Shown: one piece after another, positions 29,157-39,762 of the stretch
Numbering within the stretch: position 1 is the stretch's first letter
Layout of the letters: each line of letters starts with the position of its first letter
Origin: Allobosea sp. TND4EK4
Lineage (GTDB): Bacteria; Pseudomonadota; Alphaproteobacteria; Rhizobiales; Beijerinckiaceae
Assembly (NCBI RefSeq): GCF_900156025.1
Contig: NZ_FTMO01000006.1
Span: forward strand, 1-64,000
Direction of reading: 5' to 3'
Length of the DNA: 64,000 nt
Notes under the pieces: model-generated
What the model saw: the letters and a program-made list of their open reading frames with translations, nothing else
Databases searched by the model: none
Told to the model about the DNA's origin: nothing
Translations under genes and position numbers: made by a program

Positions 29157-30797
29157 TCAATGCCCGAACCGCCCGGAGCCCGGCACCGCCGCCAGCAGCG
29201 CCCGCGTATAGTCGTGGTGTGGGGCGGCGAAGAGGGCGGCGGTCGGTCCCGTCTCGACGATGCGTCCCCGCTGCATCACCGCGATCCGGTCGCAGATCTG
29301 GGCGGCGACGCGCAGGTCGTGCGTCACGAACAGGATGGCGAGGCCGAGGCGCTGCTGGATGTCCTTGATCAGTGCGAGGATCTGCGCCTGGACGGAAACG
29401 TCCAGCGCAGAGACCGCTTCGTCGGCGACCAGGACATCGGGCTCCAGCGCGAGCGCCCGGGCGATGCCGACGCGCTGGCGCTGTCCGCCCGAGAACTCAT
29501 GCGGATAGCGGTCGATCGCATTGGCGGAGAGGCCGACCAGTTCCAGCAGCGCGCTCGCCCTGGCCAGCGCCTCCTTGCGCGGCATGCCATGCGCAACCGG
29601 CCCGTCGGAGATGATCCGCCCCACCGTCTGGCGCGGGTTCAGCGAGGCGAAGGGGTCCTGGAAGACCATCTGGATGCGCCGGCGCTGGGCGCGCAGCTCC
29701 ACCGGCTTGAGGTCGCTCAGAACGAGATCGCCGGCGGCTTGACTGCTCAGGCTGATGCGGCCCGCATCGGGCTCGATCAGCCGCAGGCAGCAGCGCCCGA
29801 CCGTGGATTTGCCCGAACCGGATTCCCCGACCAGCCCCAGCGTCTCGCCGCGCTGGAGCGAGAAGGAGATGTCCTCGGCCGCCCGGACCTCGCGCGCGGT
29901 GCCGAAGAAGCTGCGCTTGCGGTAGATCTTGCCGAGCCCTTCCACCGTCAGCACCGGGGCCGAAGGCGGCAGCGGCGCGCGGGCCGGCGGAGTCAATGAG
30001 GGCACAGCGGCAAGGAGCTTCTGCGTGTAGGAATGGCGCGGGGAGCCGAGAACCTGATCGGCCGTGCCCTCCTCGACCAGGGCGCCCCTTTCGAGCACGG
30101 CGATCCGGTCGGCGATCTCGGCGACGACGCCCATGTCATGGGTGATGAACAGCACGGCCGTGCCGTGCTTGTGGCGCAGATTGTCGATCAGCTTGAGGAT
30201 CTGCGCCTGGGTCGTCACGTCGAGCGCGGTCGTCGGCTCGTCGGCGATCAGGAGCTTCGGCTCGAGGGCCAGCGCCATGGCGATCATCACGCGCTGCCGC
30301 TGACCACCCGACAATTCATGCGGATAGGCCCGCGCCAGCCGCGGCGGATCGGGCAGGCCCACCTCGGCGAGCAGTTCGACCGCGCGACGCTGGCGTTCCG
30401 AGCGGCTGTGCAGCCCATGCGCCTCGAAGGTCTCGACGATCTGCTCGGCGACGCGCATCACCGGGTTGAGCGAGGTCATCGGCTCCTGGAAGATCATCCC
30501 GACCTCGCGGCCGCGCATGTCCTGCATCGCCTGTTCGTCCAGCGCCAGCAGGTCGCGCCCGGCGAGCCGGATGGCGCCGCCGGCCGGCTTCACGGCCTTG
30601 GGCAGGAGACCCATCACTGCATGGGCGATCATCGACTTGCCGGAGCCGGATTCGCCGACGACGCAGAGCGTCTCGCCGGGCCCGATGGAGAGCGTGACGT
30701 TCTCCACCGCATGCGCCCGGTCGGCCAGCGCCGGCAGGGCAAGCGTCAGGTTCTCGATCGTGAGGACGGGAGCGGCCTTGGCCGTGAGCTCGCTCAT
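29157..30797 (-). CDS. dual-domain peptide ABC transporter ATPase (DppD-DppF fusion)
   Basis: This 546-residue protein carries two complete ABC ATPases. Domain 1 (about 10-260) has [24 protein letters not shown] and [12 protein letters not shown]. Domain 2 (about 280-540) has [24 protein letters not shown] and [12 protein letters not shown], with a final peptide-family oligopeptide C-terminal segment. It energises the adjacent DppB/DppC permeases. ATG 30797 overlaps the stop of the preceding permease by 4 bases. Note Ala rather than Pro in the second Walker B DEA. Confidence 0.94.
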   Translation of the reverse strand: MSELTAKAAPVLTIENLTLALPALADRAHAVENVTLSIGPGETLCVVGESGSGKSMIAHAVMGLLPKAVKPAGGAIRLAGRDLLALDEQAMQDMRGREVGMIFQEPMTSLNPVMRVAEQIVETFEAHGLHSRSERQRRAVELLAEVGLPDPPRLARAYPHELSGGQRQRVMIAMALALEPKLLIADEPTTALDVTTQAQILKLIDNLRHKHGTAVLFITHDMGVVAEIADRIAVLERGALVEEGTADQVLGSPRHSYTQKLLAAVPSLTPPARAPLPPSAPVLTVEGLGKIYRKRSFFGTAREVRAAEDISFSLQRGETLGLVGESGSGKSTVGRCCLRLIEPDAGRISLSSQAAGDLVLSDLKPVELRAQRRRIQMVFQDPFASLNPRQTVGRIISDGPVAHGMPRKEALARASALLELVGLSANAIDRYPHEFSGGQRQRVGIARALALEPDVLVADEAVSALDVSVQAQILALIKDIQQRLGLAILFVTHDLRVAAQICDRIAVMQRGRIVETGPTAALFAAPHHDYTRALLAAVPGSGRFGH

Positions 30798-31630
30798 TCG
30801 TGCCCCCTGGCGAGGCGCGGATTCAGCGCGTCGTTCAGCCCTTCGCCCGCGAGGTTGAGCGCGAGCACCGTCAGGAAGATCGCGAAGCCCGGGAAGAAGC
30901 TGATCCACCAGGCGTCGAGCAGGCGGGTGCGGCCGGCCCCGACCATATAGCCCCAGCTCATCAGGTTCGGGTCGCCGAGCCCCAGGAAGGAGAGCGAGGA
31001 TTCCAGCAGGATCGCCGAGCCGATCATCAGCGAGCCCATCACGATGATCGGCGCGATGGTGTTGGGCAGCACCTGGCTGAAGATGATGCGCGGCGTCGAC
31101 TGGCCGATGGTGACGGCGGCCTGGACATATTCCCGCGTCTTCAGCGAGAGCACCTCGCCCCGCACCAGCCGCGCCACCGGCGGCCAGGAGACGACCCCGA
31201 TCGCCAGCACGATCGAGCCCAGCGCCGGCTGCAGGATCGCGACGAGCACGATCGCCAGCGCGAAGGAGGGGATCGTCTGGAAGAACTCGGTGAAGCGCAT
31301 CAGCGCGTCGTCGACGATGCCGCCCGCATAGCCGGCCACAGCGCCGAGCGGCACGCCGATCAGCAGCGCGACCAGCGTCGAGACCACGCCGATGGTCAGC
31401 GAAACGCGTGCGCCATGGACCAGCCCTGCCGCGAGATTACGGCCGAGCGTGTCGGTGCCGAGCGGAAAGCGCTCCATGGCGAAGGGCGCCAGGAAGGGGC
31501 GGAAGACGGGCCGCCAGGGCGATTGCGGATAGAGCGTCGGCGCGAGCAGGGCGAAGGCGACCACCGCCAGCAGGATGACGAGGCCGAGCACGGCGCCGCG
31601 ATTGCGGCAGAAGCGCTTGATGAAGTTCAT
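30794..31630 (-). CDS. peptide ABC transporter permease, DppC-like
   Basis: This 278-residue inner-membrane protein has an N-terminal signal-anchor helix (GAVLGLVILLAVVAFALLAP), a periplasmic loop with RFPLGTDTLGRNLAAGLVHGARVSL, and the EAA-type cytoplasmic loop near TREYVQAAVTIGQSTPRIIFSQVLPN. About six membrane helices are present. Start ATG 31630 has GGAG 8 bases upstream. The gene follows dppB after a 223-bp gap filled by a large palindrome. Confidence 0.93.
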   Translation of the reverse strand: MNFIKRFCRNRGAVLGLVILLAVVAFALLAPTLYPQSPWRPVFRPFLAPFAMERFPLGTDTLGRNLAAGLVHGARVSLTIGVVSTLVALLIGVPLGAVAGYAGGIVDDALMRFTEFFQTIPSFALAIVLVAILQPALGSIVLAIGVVSWPPVARLVRGEVLSLKTREYVQAAVTIGQSTPRIIFSQVLPNTIAPIIVMGSLMIGSAILLESSLSFLGLGDPNLMSWGYMVGAGRTRLLDAWWISFFPGFAIFLTVLALNLAGEGLNDALNPRLARGHE

Positions 31631-31660
31631 GGAAGGCACTCCGCGGCTGCCCGGCGCACA

Positions 31661-31822
31661 CGCGGGGAACCCCTCTCCTGTAAGGAGAGGGGCAGGGGTG
31701 AGGTGTCGGCCCCTGGACCAGTGAGGCTAACCGCGAACCGAGGCTGCGGGGAGTTCGCGGCATCGGTGTGTGATGGCCGACGCCTCGCCGTCCCCTCTCC
31801 CTTTGGGAGAGGGTTCCCCGCG
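31661..31822. repeat. large imperfect palindrome between permease genes
   Basis: The left arm begins CGCGGGGAACCC at 31661 and the right arm ends GGTTCCCCGCG at 31822, with inner CTCTCC/GGAGAGG hairpins at both sides and GCAGGGGTGAGG, a motif of common Rhizobiales repeats. It splits the dppB and dppC messages and may lower expression downstream. Confidence 0.75.
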
Positions 31823-31853
31823 CTTCTCTCCGCCATGGTGTCGAGATATCCCA

Positions 31854-32831
31854 TCACGACGCAGCCTCGATGCGCGGATCGGCGATGCGGTAGACCAGAT
31901 CCGTGATGATGTTGAAGCCGACCACCATGGCCGAGGAGATGAAGAACACGCCGAGCAGCACCGAGTAGTCGCGCTGCAGCAGGGCGTCGAACATCAGCCG
32001 TCCGATGCCCGGCCAGGCGAACACCGTTTCGGTCAGCACGGCGCCGCCGACGAGCTGGCCCGCCTGCAGCCCGGCCAGCGTGACCACCGGCAGGATCGCG
32101 TTGCGCGCGACATGCCGGCGCGAGACGATGCCGGGGGAGAGGCCCTTGGCGCGCGCCGTCTTGACGAAATCCGCGCCAGCCACCTCCAGCATCGAGGCGC
32201 GCATCATCCGGGCATAGAGCGCGGTGAAGAACAGCCCCAGCGTCAGCGCGGGCAGGATCAGGTGGTGGCCGATGTCGAGCGCGCGGGCGAGGCCGGTATC
32301 GTTCGCGCCGATGGTCTCGTAGCCGACATTCGGCACGAGCCCGAGCTTCAGCGAAAACACGATCTGGCTCATCAGCGCGATCCAGAACAGCGGCGTCGCA
32401 TAGAAGACGAGGGAGAGGGTGGTGATGAGGCTGTCCGACCAGCGTCCGGCGCGCCTGGCCGCGAGCGCGCCCATCACCACGCCGAGGCCGAGCGAGATCA
32501 CGAAGGCTGCGCCGGTGAGCAGCAGCGTCGCCGGCAGCCGGTCGAGCACCAGCGTCAGCACCGGCTGCTGCTGCCGGTAGCTGAAGCCGAGATCGAAGGT
32601 CATGTAGCCCTTGATGTAGATCCAGAGCTGGGTCAGCAGCGGCTCGTTCAGCCCGAAGCGCTGGCGCAGCTGCTCCAGCAATTGCGCGTCCGCTGCCCCC
32701 GCCTCTCCGGCGAGCACCTGGGCCGGGTCGCCCGGCGCCGCCCGGATCAGGAAGAAGTTCAGCACGGCGATGGCGAAGAGGACGAGCACGCCCTTCACCA
32801 GCCGGGCCGAGAGGAATTGGAGGAGGTTCAT
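31854..32831 (-). CDS. peptide ABC transporter permease, DppB-like
   Basis: This 325-residue permease has FLSARLVKGVLVLFAIAVLNFFLIRAAPGDP as the first helix with the DppB-type PGDP motif. GLNEPLLTQLWIYIKGYMTFDLGFSY follows, as do the EAA loop (GADFVKTARAKGLSPGIVSRRHVARNAILPV) and ETVFAWPGIGRL. Six membrane helices. It comes 143 bp after the solute-binding-protein gene. Confidence 0.94.
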   Translation of the reverse strand: MNLLQFLSARLVKGVLVLFAIAVLNFFLIRAAPGDPAQVLAGEAGAADAQLLEQLRQRFGLNEPLLTQLWIYIKGYMTFDLGFSYRQQQPVLTLVLDRLPATLLLTGAAFVISLGLGVVMGALAARRAGRWSDSLITTLSLVFYATPLFWIALMSQIVFSLKLGLVPNVGYETIGANDTGLARALDIGHHLILPALTLGLFFTALYARMMRASMLEVAGADFVKTARAKGLSPGIVSRRHVARNAILPVVTLAGLQAGQLVGGAVLTETVFAWPGIGRLMFDALLQRDYSVLLGVFFISSAMVVGFNIITDLVYRIADPRIEAAS

Positions 32832-32974
32832 GCAGTCAAGCCTCAGGCATCGATCAAGACAGCGCCGTCGTCGCGGGCGCAGCGAAGCGGCGCGGCTCCC
32901 GGGGACGGTTGAGGTGATCGTGCGCTCCGGTTCAGTCGTTCACGGGGCGTGCTTCACGATCCTTGCGGACCGTC

Positions 32975-34585
32975 TCACTCCTTCCAGGCGTCCCGGAACC
33001 CGTCGTCGACGCCGATGGCGGTCGTCACCAGGTTCTTGACGTTGCAGCGATAGATCGTCGGGAAATCCATCTCGAGCTGCCACAGCACCGGCACCTCGTC
33101 GGCCAGCAGCTTCTGGACCTTGGTGTAGAGTTCCTGCCGCGCGGCATCCGTGGGGGCCACCGCCGCATCGGCGAAGAGCTTGTCCACCTCGGGATTGCGG
33201 TAGGCGCCCTGGTTGCCGAAGGGATTGCCCTTGACGATGTTGCTCGAGATGTAGTTCCGGGCCACGCCGATTGCCGGGTCGCCGAGCTGGTAGAGGAAGT
33301 TGAACGTCAGGTCGAAATCACCGTTGCTGGCCTTCTGCGTCCAGCCCGGCACGTCGGTCGTCTCGATCGAGACGTTGATTCCGGCATCGGTGAGGTTCTG
33401 CTTCACGGCCTCGGCCCAGCGGCTCCAGACCTCGCCATAGGGCAGCGCCAGGATCTTGAGCGGCTCGCCCTTGTAGCCGGAGGCCTTGATCAGCTCCTTC
33501 GCCTTGGCGACGTCATAGGTGTATTTCGGGACATCGGCCGAATAGAATTTCGTCTTGGACGAGATCGGCCCGGTCGGCAGCTTGCCCAGCCCGCCCCAGA
33601 CCACGTCCTTGCCGAACTCCCGGTCGATCGCGAACATCATGCCCTGGCGGAACTGCTTGCTGGCGAGCGGCCCGCCCTTGGCGATGTTCGGGGTGATCCA
33701 GGCGTGCGGGGCGAACATTTCCCAGCCCTTGGTGGTGACGCAGGTGTTGGGGAGCTTGGAGAGGCGCGCCACGTCGTAGACATCGACCGAGCCGCCGGTC
33801 AGCACGTCGATCTTGCCCGTCTCAAAGGCGACGGCGCGTGCGGCGGCATCCGGGATGATCTGCCAGTAGATCTCGTCGAGATGCGGCTTGCCCTTCTGCC
33901 AGTAGTCCGGGTTCTTCACGAGGTGGATGTAGGAGCCCTTCCTCCATTCCTTGAATTTGAACGGGCCGGTGCCGATCGGCGTGTTGTTGGCCGGGTTGGC
34001 GCGATAATCCGTCCCGTCATAGATGTGCTTGGGGATCATCGGCGCGCTCGCCACCTCCTGCGACAGCACGAGCGGGCCGAAGGGCTGCTGCAGCGTGATC
34101 CTGACGGTGAGGTCGTCGACCTTCTCGATTTTCTCGACCTGGCTGGTCGCGATCGGACGCCAGCGCGGATGCACCTCGCGCAGGAACTTGTCGAGCGAGA
34201 AGACGACGTCGTCGGCGCTGAAGGGCTTGCCGTCATGCCATTTGACGCCTTCCTGCAGCTTGAACGTGTAGACCTTCGCATCCGGCGAGATTTCCCAGCT
34301 CTTGGCGAGCGAAGGCTGCGGCTGGAGCTTCTCGTCATAACGCAGCAGAGATTCGTAGATGTTGCCGGCGACCATGTTGGTCGGGCCGTTCTGGTTGAGG
34401 CCCTGCATCAGCATGGGCGGTTCCGGCTGAACGACGACATGCACCGTGCCGCCGGCCTTCGGCGTCTGCGCCCATCCGGCCATCGGGGCCAGGGTCAGCG
34501 CGGCGGCGGCCGTCGTCGCGAACAAGGTCGCCTTGAAGGCCGCGGTGGCCTTGAGCACAAGGGGGCGGCGCATCGCTGAAGTCAT
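32975..34585 (-). CDS. peptide ABC transporter solute-binding protein (family 5)
   Basis: This 536-residue periplasmic protein has a signal peptide spanning roughly residues 1-40 (basic N-terminus, AAAALTLAPMAGWAQ). Family 5 hallmarks follow: YESLLRYDEKLQPQPSLAKSWEI, YTFKLQEGVKWHDGKPFSADDVVFSLDKF, GTGPFKFKEW and a final lobe with FNFLYQLGDPAIGVARNY. It captures peptides or similar cations for the DppBCDF transporter encoded downstream. ATG 34585 with GGGAG upstream. Confidence 0.94.
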   Translation of the reverse strand: MTSAMRRPLVLKATAAFKATLFATTAAAALTLAPMAGWAQTPKAGGTVHVVVQPEPPMLMQGLNQNGPTNMVAGNIYESLLRYDEKLQPQPSLAKSWEISPDAKVYTFKLQEGVKWHDGKPFSADDVVFSLDKFLREVHPRWRPIATSQVEKIEKVDDLTVRITLQQPFGPLVLSQEVASAPMIPKHIYDGTDYRANPANNTPIGTGPFKFKEWRKGSYIHLVKNPDYWQKGKPHLDEIYWQIIPDAAARAVAFETGKIDVLTGGSVDVYDVARLSKLPNTCVTTKGWEMFAPHAWITPNIAKGGPLASKQFRQGMMFAIDREFGKDVVWGGLGKLPTGPISSKTKFYSADVPKYTYDVAKAKELIKASGYKGEPLKILALPYGEVWSRWAEAVKQNLTDAGINVSIETTDVPGWTQKASNGDFDLTFNFLYQLGDPAIGVARNYISSNIVKGNPFGNQGAYRNPEVDKLFADAAVAPTDAARQELYTKVQKLLADEVPVLWQLEMDFPTIYRCNVKNLVTTAIGVDDGFRDAWKE

Positions 34586-34837
34586 CGTCGTTCTCCCGTT
34601 TCCGAACCATCGTCTCGCGGCGCGCGCCCTCACGCGTCGCCCCGCGCGACTAGATCACACCCCGGCTCCGCCGCACAGACGGGAAGGCGCCATCTTCTAT
34701 CCGTCCCGGCAAGTTTCGGGCCACGCCGCCGGAACGTGTCGTGCGACGACGCGCGGGAACGGTCGCGTCGGCAATCAATGCCTGCGTGAAGCGCCGCTGG
34801 AAGGGCGCCGCCGGAGAACGATGCGCCCGGCTCTCGT

Positions 34838-36847
34838 TCAATCGAGGCGGGCGAGGTCGCCGCGCCGCTTGAGACCTTGCAACGCCTGGAGCGCCTGTTC
34901 CAGCCTCTGCCGGTCCTGCGTCTTGGCCCACCAGAGCGGCCCGCCAAGATGTCTGGGGAAGCCGTAGCCGTTGATCAGGACGAGATCGATGTCGGAGGGG
35001 CGGGCGGCGATGCCGTCCTCCAGCACCAGCAGCGCCTCGTTGACGATGGCGGCCATGGCGCGGTTCTGGATGGTCTCGCGGCCGAGCGAGGCCGCGGTGA
35101 CGCCCCGCTCGGCGCGCGCCTTCACGACGAGGCCGGCCACCGCAGGATCGGGCGACCTGCGCCCGTCCTCGTAAGCGTACCAGCCGGCGCCGGTCTTCCG
35201 GCCGAGGCGCCCTCCCGCGACGAGCCATTCCAGCACGGGAACGTCGCTGTGGTCGCCGGTCTCGGCCTGCTTGCGCTTGCGGTTTGCCCAGGCGATGTCG
35301 AGGCCCGACAGATCCGAGACGGCGAAGGGCCCCATCGCGAAGCCCAGCGCCTCGATCGCCCCGTCGATCTCCTCCGGCAGGGCCCCTGCGAGCAGCATCG
35401 CCTCGCATTGCGTGCGATAGGCATTGTAGATGCGATTGCCGATGAAGCCGTCGCCGACGCCTGAGACGACGGCGACCTTTCCGAGGGCGCGGCCGAGCTT
35501 GAGCGCGCTCGCCAGCACGGCCGGCGCCGTTTTCGCACCGCGCACGATCTCCAGCAGCTTCATGACATGGGCGGGGGCGAAGAAATGCAGGCCGACGACG
35601 CGGGCCGGCTCCGCCGTCGCCGCGGCGATGGCGTCGAGGTCGAGATAGGAGGTGTTCGAGGCCAGGATGGCATCGGGCCGCACGATGCCGTCCAGCCGGC
35701 GCAGCAGGTCCTGCTTCACCGCCATGTCCTCGAACACCGCCTCGATCACGAGGTCGCAGGGCGCGAGGGCCCCAAGCTCCGAAGAGGTCGTCAGCGCGGC
35801 CGGCTTCGCCGCCTTCGCGAGGAAGCCGGCAACGCGCTGGCGCGCCGCGTCCAGCAGCTCGGGCTTGAGGTCGACCAGGGTGACCGGCAGGCCGGCTGCG
35901 AGGAAGGCAGCCGCGATGCCCGAGCCCATCGTGCCGGCGCCGACGATGCCGACGCTCTTCACCGGCAGCGGCTTGGCGCCCTCCAGCCCGTCGATGCGGG
36001 CGGCCTCGCGCTCGGCGAAGAAGAGATGGCGCAGCGCCGCCGATTCATCCGATTGCCGCAGCCGCTGGAACACGGCGCGCTCCTCGGCCAGCGCCGCATC
36101 GAAAGGCGCCTCGAAGGCCCGGCGTAGTGCCGCGACCTGCTCCTGCGCATAGGGGCGGCTGCGCCCGCGCTTGAGGGCGGCGGTGGCGGCCTTCTCGAAG
36201 GCCTCCGCCTCGACAGGCTTGGCCGGCAGATCGCGCAGGCGCCGCTTCGCGCCCTTCAGCGACAGCGCGAACGCCGCGGCGCCCGGGCGCAGCTCGTCCA
36301 CGGCCGCGTCGATCAGGCCGAGCGCCTTGGCCTCCGGCGCCTTCACCCGCCGGCAGGTCGAGACGATATCGAGCGCGGTTGCCGCGTCGGTCAGGCGTGG
36401 CAGGCGCACGGTGCCGCCGGCACCGGGGATGATCCCGAAGGTGCCCTCCGGCAGCCCGACCACGGCATCGGCGAGCGCGACACGCGCATCGCAGGCCAGG
36501 GCGATCTCGTAGCCCCCGCCCAGCGCCGCGCCATGAATGGCCGCGACCACCGGCTTGGGGCAGGCTTCGATGGCGGCGATCACCGCCGGCATCTGCGGAT
36601 CGGCCAGCGGCGCCGAAAACTCGCGCAGGTCCGAGCCGGCGATGAAGGTCGTGCCGGCCCCGATCAGCACGCCCGCCGCCAGCGAAGCGTCTCCGGCCAG
36701 CTCACCCAGCGCGGCGATGAGCCCCTGCCGCACCCCCAGCGACCCCGCATTGATCGGCGGGTTGTCGATGACGATGAAGCCGACGCTCCCGTCGCGTTCG
36801 AGCCGAACCGGCGCTGCGGAGGTGGGGGGTTGGGGCGTGGCATTCAT
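34838..36847 (-). CDS. enoyl-CoA hydratase / 3-hydroxyacyl-CoA dehydrogenase (FadB/FadJ type)
   Basis: This 669-residue bifunctional beta-oxidation enzyme has an N-terminal crotonase domain with GAGTTFIAGSDLREFSAP and GAALGGGYEIALACDARVA, and the PEGTFGIIPGAGGT region with the catalytic Glu. The NAD-binding Rossmann fold begins at about residue 300 (VGIVGAGTMGSGIAAAFLAAG), and the 3HCDH C-terminal domain ends IDLVLINGYGFPRHLGGPLWWA. It is shorter than FadB of E. coli and of the peroxisomal-like type. No thiolase partner is adjacent; substrate chain length cannot be inferred. Gaps of 252 and 161 bp suggest single transcription. Confidence 0.93.
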   Translation of the reverse strand: MNATPQPPTSAAPVRLERDGSVGFIVIDNPPINAGSLGVRQGLIAALGELAGDASLAAGVLIGAGTTFIAGSDLREFSAPLADPQMPAVIAAIEACPKPVVAAIHGAALGGGYEIALACDARVALADAVVGLPEGTFGIIPGAGGTVRLPRLTDAATALDIVSTCRRVKAPEAKALGLIDAAVDELRPGAAAFALSLKGAKRRLRDLPAKPVEAEAFEKAATAALKRGRSRPYAQEQVAALRRAFEAPFDAALAEERAVFQRLRQSDESAALRHLFFAEREAARIDGLEGAKPLPVKSVGIVGAGTMGSGIAAAFLAAGLPVTLVDLKPELLDAARQRVAGFLAKAAKPAALTTSSELGALAPCDLVIEAVFEDMAVKQDLLRRLDGIVRPDAILASNTSYLDLDAIAAATAEPARVVGLHFFAPAHVMKLLEIVRGAKTAPAVLASALKLGRALGKVAVVSGVGDGFIGNRIYNAYRTQCEAMLLAGALPEEIDGAIEALGFAMGPFAVSDLSGLDIAWANRKRKQAETGDHSDVPVLEWLVAGGRLGRKTGAGWYAYEDGRRSPDPAVAGLVVKARAERGVTAASLGRETIQNRAMAAIVNEALLVLEDGIAARPSDIDLVLINGYGFPRHLGGPLWWAKTQDRQRLEQALQALQGLKRRGDLARLD

Positions 36848-37008
36848 GGCGTATCCATGCGGGTTGGCAGGGCTCGGCGAGGCGAGCCCTGATGGCCGTT
36901 GCCATCCCGCTTATCGGAACAGACAAAACCCGGCAATCGCCGCACTGCCTGAATGGCGACCAGGTTCGAGAAGCGGCTGGAGCCGAGCCGGAGCGAAAGG
37001 CCGGCGCT

Positions 37009-39762
37009 CTAGGCGGCGCGGCGCAGCCAGTTCGCTTCCAGCTCGCGGGCGGGCATCGGCCGTCCGAAGAGGTAGCCCTGGCCCTCCTCGCAGCCCATGC
37101 GCGACAGCAGGGCGGCGATGGCCTCGTCCTCGATGCCCTCGGCGATCAGGCCGTGGCCGAGCGCGTGCCCCAGCTCGATCGTCGCCGCCACGATCGCGGC
37201 GTTCTCGGTGCCGGGGGCAAGCGTGCGCACGAAGGTCTGGTCGATCTTGATGACATCCAGCGGGAAATCCCTGAGCGAGGTCAGGCTGCCATAGCCGGTG
37301 CCGAAATCGTCGAAGGCGATGAGCAGGCCGAGATCGCGGAGCGCGGCGAGAATCGTCCGGACGCGGCTGATATCGTCCAGGATGATGTCCTCCGTCACCT
37401 CCAGTTCGACCAGGCCGGGCGCGAGCCCGGTGGCATCGAGCAGCCGCGCCACGTCCACGACGAGCGAACCGGCGGCGAATTGCGACTGCGCGAGGTTGAC
37501 CCCGACCCGGATCGGCGTGCCCTGCTTCTGCCAGATGGCGGCCTGGCGGATGGCCGTCTCCAGGACCCAGGCCGCCACGCCCTCGGACAGGGAGGTCCCG
37601 TTCACGACCGGCATGAACTCTCCCGGCGAGACATAACCCCGCTCGGGGTGGCGCCAGCGGATCAGCGCCTCGGCGCCGATGATCGCGCGTGTCCGCAGAT
37701 CGACCTGAGGCTGGTAGAACAGCTCGAACTCGCCGGCCGCCAGGGCAAGGCGCAGCCTGGCTTCGAGCGCGACGCGCTTCTCGACCTCCTCGCGCATCGG
37801 CATGGCGAAGGCGACGGGAGCCTCCTGCTCATGCGTCCTGGCCTGTGCGAGCGCGAACCGGGCATTGCCGAGCCAGATCTGCGAGGCGGCCGCGTCCTCG
37901 CAGCCGGCATGGCCGAGGAAGAGCGGCATGCGCAGGGTGCGGCCGCTGAACTCCAGCGGGCTCGACCTGAAATCGGCGATGATCCGGACGGCCAGGCGAT
38001 TGGCGGCCGCCTCGTCTCCTTGCAGGAGAACCGCGAACTCGTCGCTTTCCGGGCGGGAGAGCAGGGTGGCGTCGGGCGCCAGGGCGCGCAAGCGTGCGGC
38101 CGCGGCCCGCACCAGCGCATCGGCGAAATCCTGTCCCTCCAGATCGCGCATGCGGTCGAAATTCGGCAGCCCCGCCAGCATGAGGCGATGCCGGCGGCCG
38201 TCGCGCAGCGCCTCGTCGAGGGCCGCGATCAGGCGGTTGTGGTTCGGCAGGCCGGAGACGACGTCGTTTTCGGCGAGGTAGCGGATGCGTTCCTGCTGGC
38301 GGCGGCGCTCGGAGATGTCGCGCAGCACGACGCCATAGTGGCGCCCCGACGGCGTCTCCCAGATCGACCAGCTCGACTCCAGCGGGAACAGCTCGCCGCC
38401 GGCCCGGCGCCCGAGCTGTTCGACGATCCGGTTGCCGGGCTCGAACAAGCCGGAGGCGCCGGGCAGGGAAGGCGCGTCGGCCTCCGGCGCCAGCAGATCC
38501 GCGAAGGGACGGCCTTTGATGTCGGCCGCCGCGACGCCGAAGATCCGCGTGGCCGCCTCGTTGGCCATGGTGATGCGGCCCTCGCCATCGAGGCAGACGA
38601 GGCCGTCCGACAGCGACATCGCGACATTGTGGAAGCGACGTTCCGCCGCCTGCCGCAACAGGCCGCGAATATCGACCTCGTCGACGAGGATGATGAGGGC
38701 GCAGGCAGCCGCCGCGACGAGCAGCAAGGATGTGTCGACTGCGACCGGATAGGCGATCTGCACGGCGGCGGCGGCGGCCTCCGCTGCCACCGCCGTGCAG
38801 ATCACCGCGGCGATCCGGGCGGAGCCCCTGCGGCGGCGCATCAGCAGGGCTGCGCCGAGGGGCAGCAGCGCGAGCGCGAAGGCGAGGGCCGGCGCCGTGG
38901 TCTGCAGGGTGCGATTCTGGAAGATGGACTCGGCCGCGAGGATCTGGAGCAGCGCGCCGGGAATGATGTGGCCGTTCGGGATGACGAAGCGGTCGCCCAG
39001 CTCGGCTGCCGTGCCGGAGACCAGGACCTTCTTGCCTCTCAGGGCCGCCAGGGCCGCCGGCTCGTCCCGCAGCACGTCGATGAAGGACACGCCGGGCACC
39101 GCCTGGCGGTCGATGCCGAAATCGATCCTGAATTCCGGCGCCGCCGGTTCGTGCCTGCCCGTCAGCAAGGCGGCGATCGAGGGAACGAAGACGCCGTCGA
39201 TCGTCGCCCCGAACGTGAAGCGACGGACCGCGCCGTCGCGGTCGGGCATCACGTTGACGAGCCCCTGCCAGGCGTTGCTCTCGAAGGCCGGGAGCGGGCG
39301 GTTGACATAGGAGGCCGGCTTGCCCTCGGCCGTTTCGCCCGCCTGGCGGAACGTCGCCAGGATGACGCCGCCGCCGGCCTTGCGAAGCGCGTCGGTGAAG
39401 GCGCGATCGTCGGCGTCGGTGGAACGGGCGCTGAAATCGACGTCGAAGGCGATCTCCGTCACGCCGGCTTCGCCGAGCTTGCGGACGAGATCGGCATGGA
39501 GCGAACGGGGCCAAGGCCAGCGCCCGATCGCGGCGATCGAGCGGGGGTCGATCTCGACCATCGCGATATCGGCGGCGGGGGCGCGCGTGTTCGCATGAAA
39601 CCGCGCATCCAGCACCATGTCGCGCAGCCGGACATGAAGCCCGGTGGCGGCGACCAGGGCCACGATGCAGAGGCACAGGAGATGCACGCGGCCCGCCTTG
39701 AGAGCCGCCGCGATGGCAGGCGTCCGGCGTGGGGCCTGCCGATCTGCATCTTGCCGGGGCAT
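37009..39762 (-). CDS. CHASE2-PAS-GGDEF-EAL c-di-GMP protein
   Basis: This 917-residue membrane sensor starts with a signal-anchor helix (about 25-47) and an extracytoplasmic CHASE2 domain (about 50-300; VEIDPRSIAAIGRWPWPRSLHADLV, RKLGEAGVTEIAFDVDF). Three membrane helices follow (300-395), then PAS (400-510; MSLSDGLVCLDGEGRITMANEAATRIFG), a GGDEF domain with degenerate RPESDEFAVLL, and an EAL domain with EALIRWRHPE, ELEVTED, FDDFGTGYGSL, KIDQTFV and AEGIED intact. It is therefore expected to be mainly a c-di-GMP phosphodiesterase. ATG 39762 overlaps the stop of the FecR-domain gene (TAATG); the longer open frame to 40209 is excluded by that gene. Confidence 0.92.
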   Translation of the reverse strand: MPRQDADRQAPRRTPAIAAALKAGRVHLLCLCIVALVAATGLHVRLRDMVLDARFHANTRAPAADIAMVEIDPRSIAAIGRWPWPRSLHADLVRKLGEAGVTEIAFDVDFSARSTDADDRAFTDALRKAGGGVILATFRQAGETAEGKPASYVNRPLPAFESNAWQGLVNVMPDRDGAVRRFTFGATIDGVFVPSIAALLTGRHEPAAPEFRIDFGIDRQAVPGVSFIDVLRDEPAALAALRGKKVLVSGTAAELGDRFVIPNGHIIPGALLQILAAESIFQNRTLQTTAPALAFALALLPLGAALLMRRRRGSARIAAVICTAVAAEAAAAAVQIAYPVAVDTSLLLVAAAACALIILVDEVDIRGLLRQAAERRFHNVAMSLSDGLVCLDGEGRITMANEAATRIFGVAAADIKGRPFADLLAPEADAPSLPGASGLFEPGNRIVEQLGRRAGGELFPLESSWSIWETPSGRHYGVVLRDISERRRQQERIRYLAENDVVSGLPNHNRLIAALDEALRDGRRHRLMLAGLPNFDRMRDLEGQDFADALVRAAAARLRALAPDATLLSRPESDEFAVLLQGDEAAANRLAVRIIADFRSSPLEFSGRTLRMPLFLGHAGCEDAAASQIWLGNARFALAQARTHEQEAPVAFAMPMREEVEKRVALEARLRLALAAGEFELFYQPQVDLRTRAIIGAEALIRWRHPERGYVSPGEFMPVVNGTSLSEGVAAWVLETAIRQAAIWQKQGTPIRVGVNLAQSQFAAGSLVVDVARLLDATGLAPGLVELEVTEDIILDDISRVRTILAALRDLGLLIAFDDFGTGYGSLTSLRDFPLDVIKIDQTFVRTLAPGTENAAIVAATIELGHALGHGLIAEGIEDEAIAALLSRMGCEEGQGYLFGRPMPARELEANWLRRAA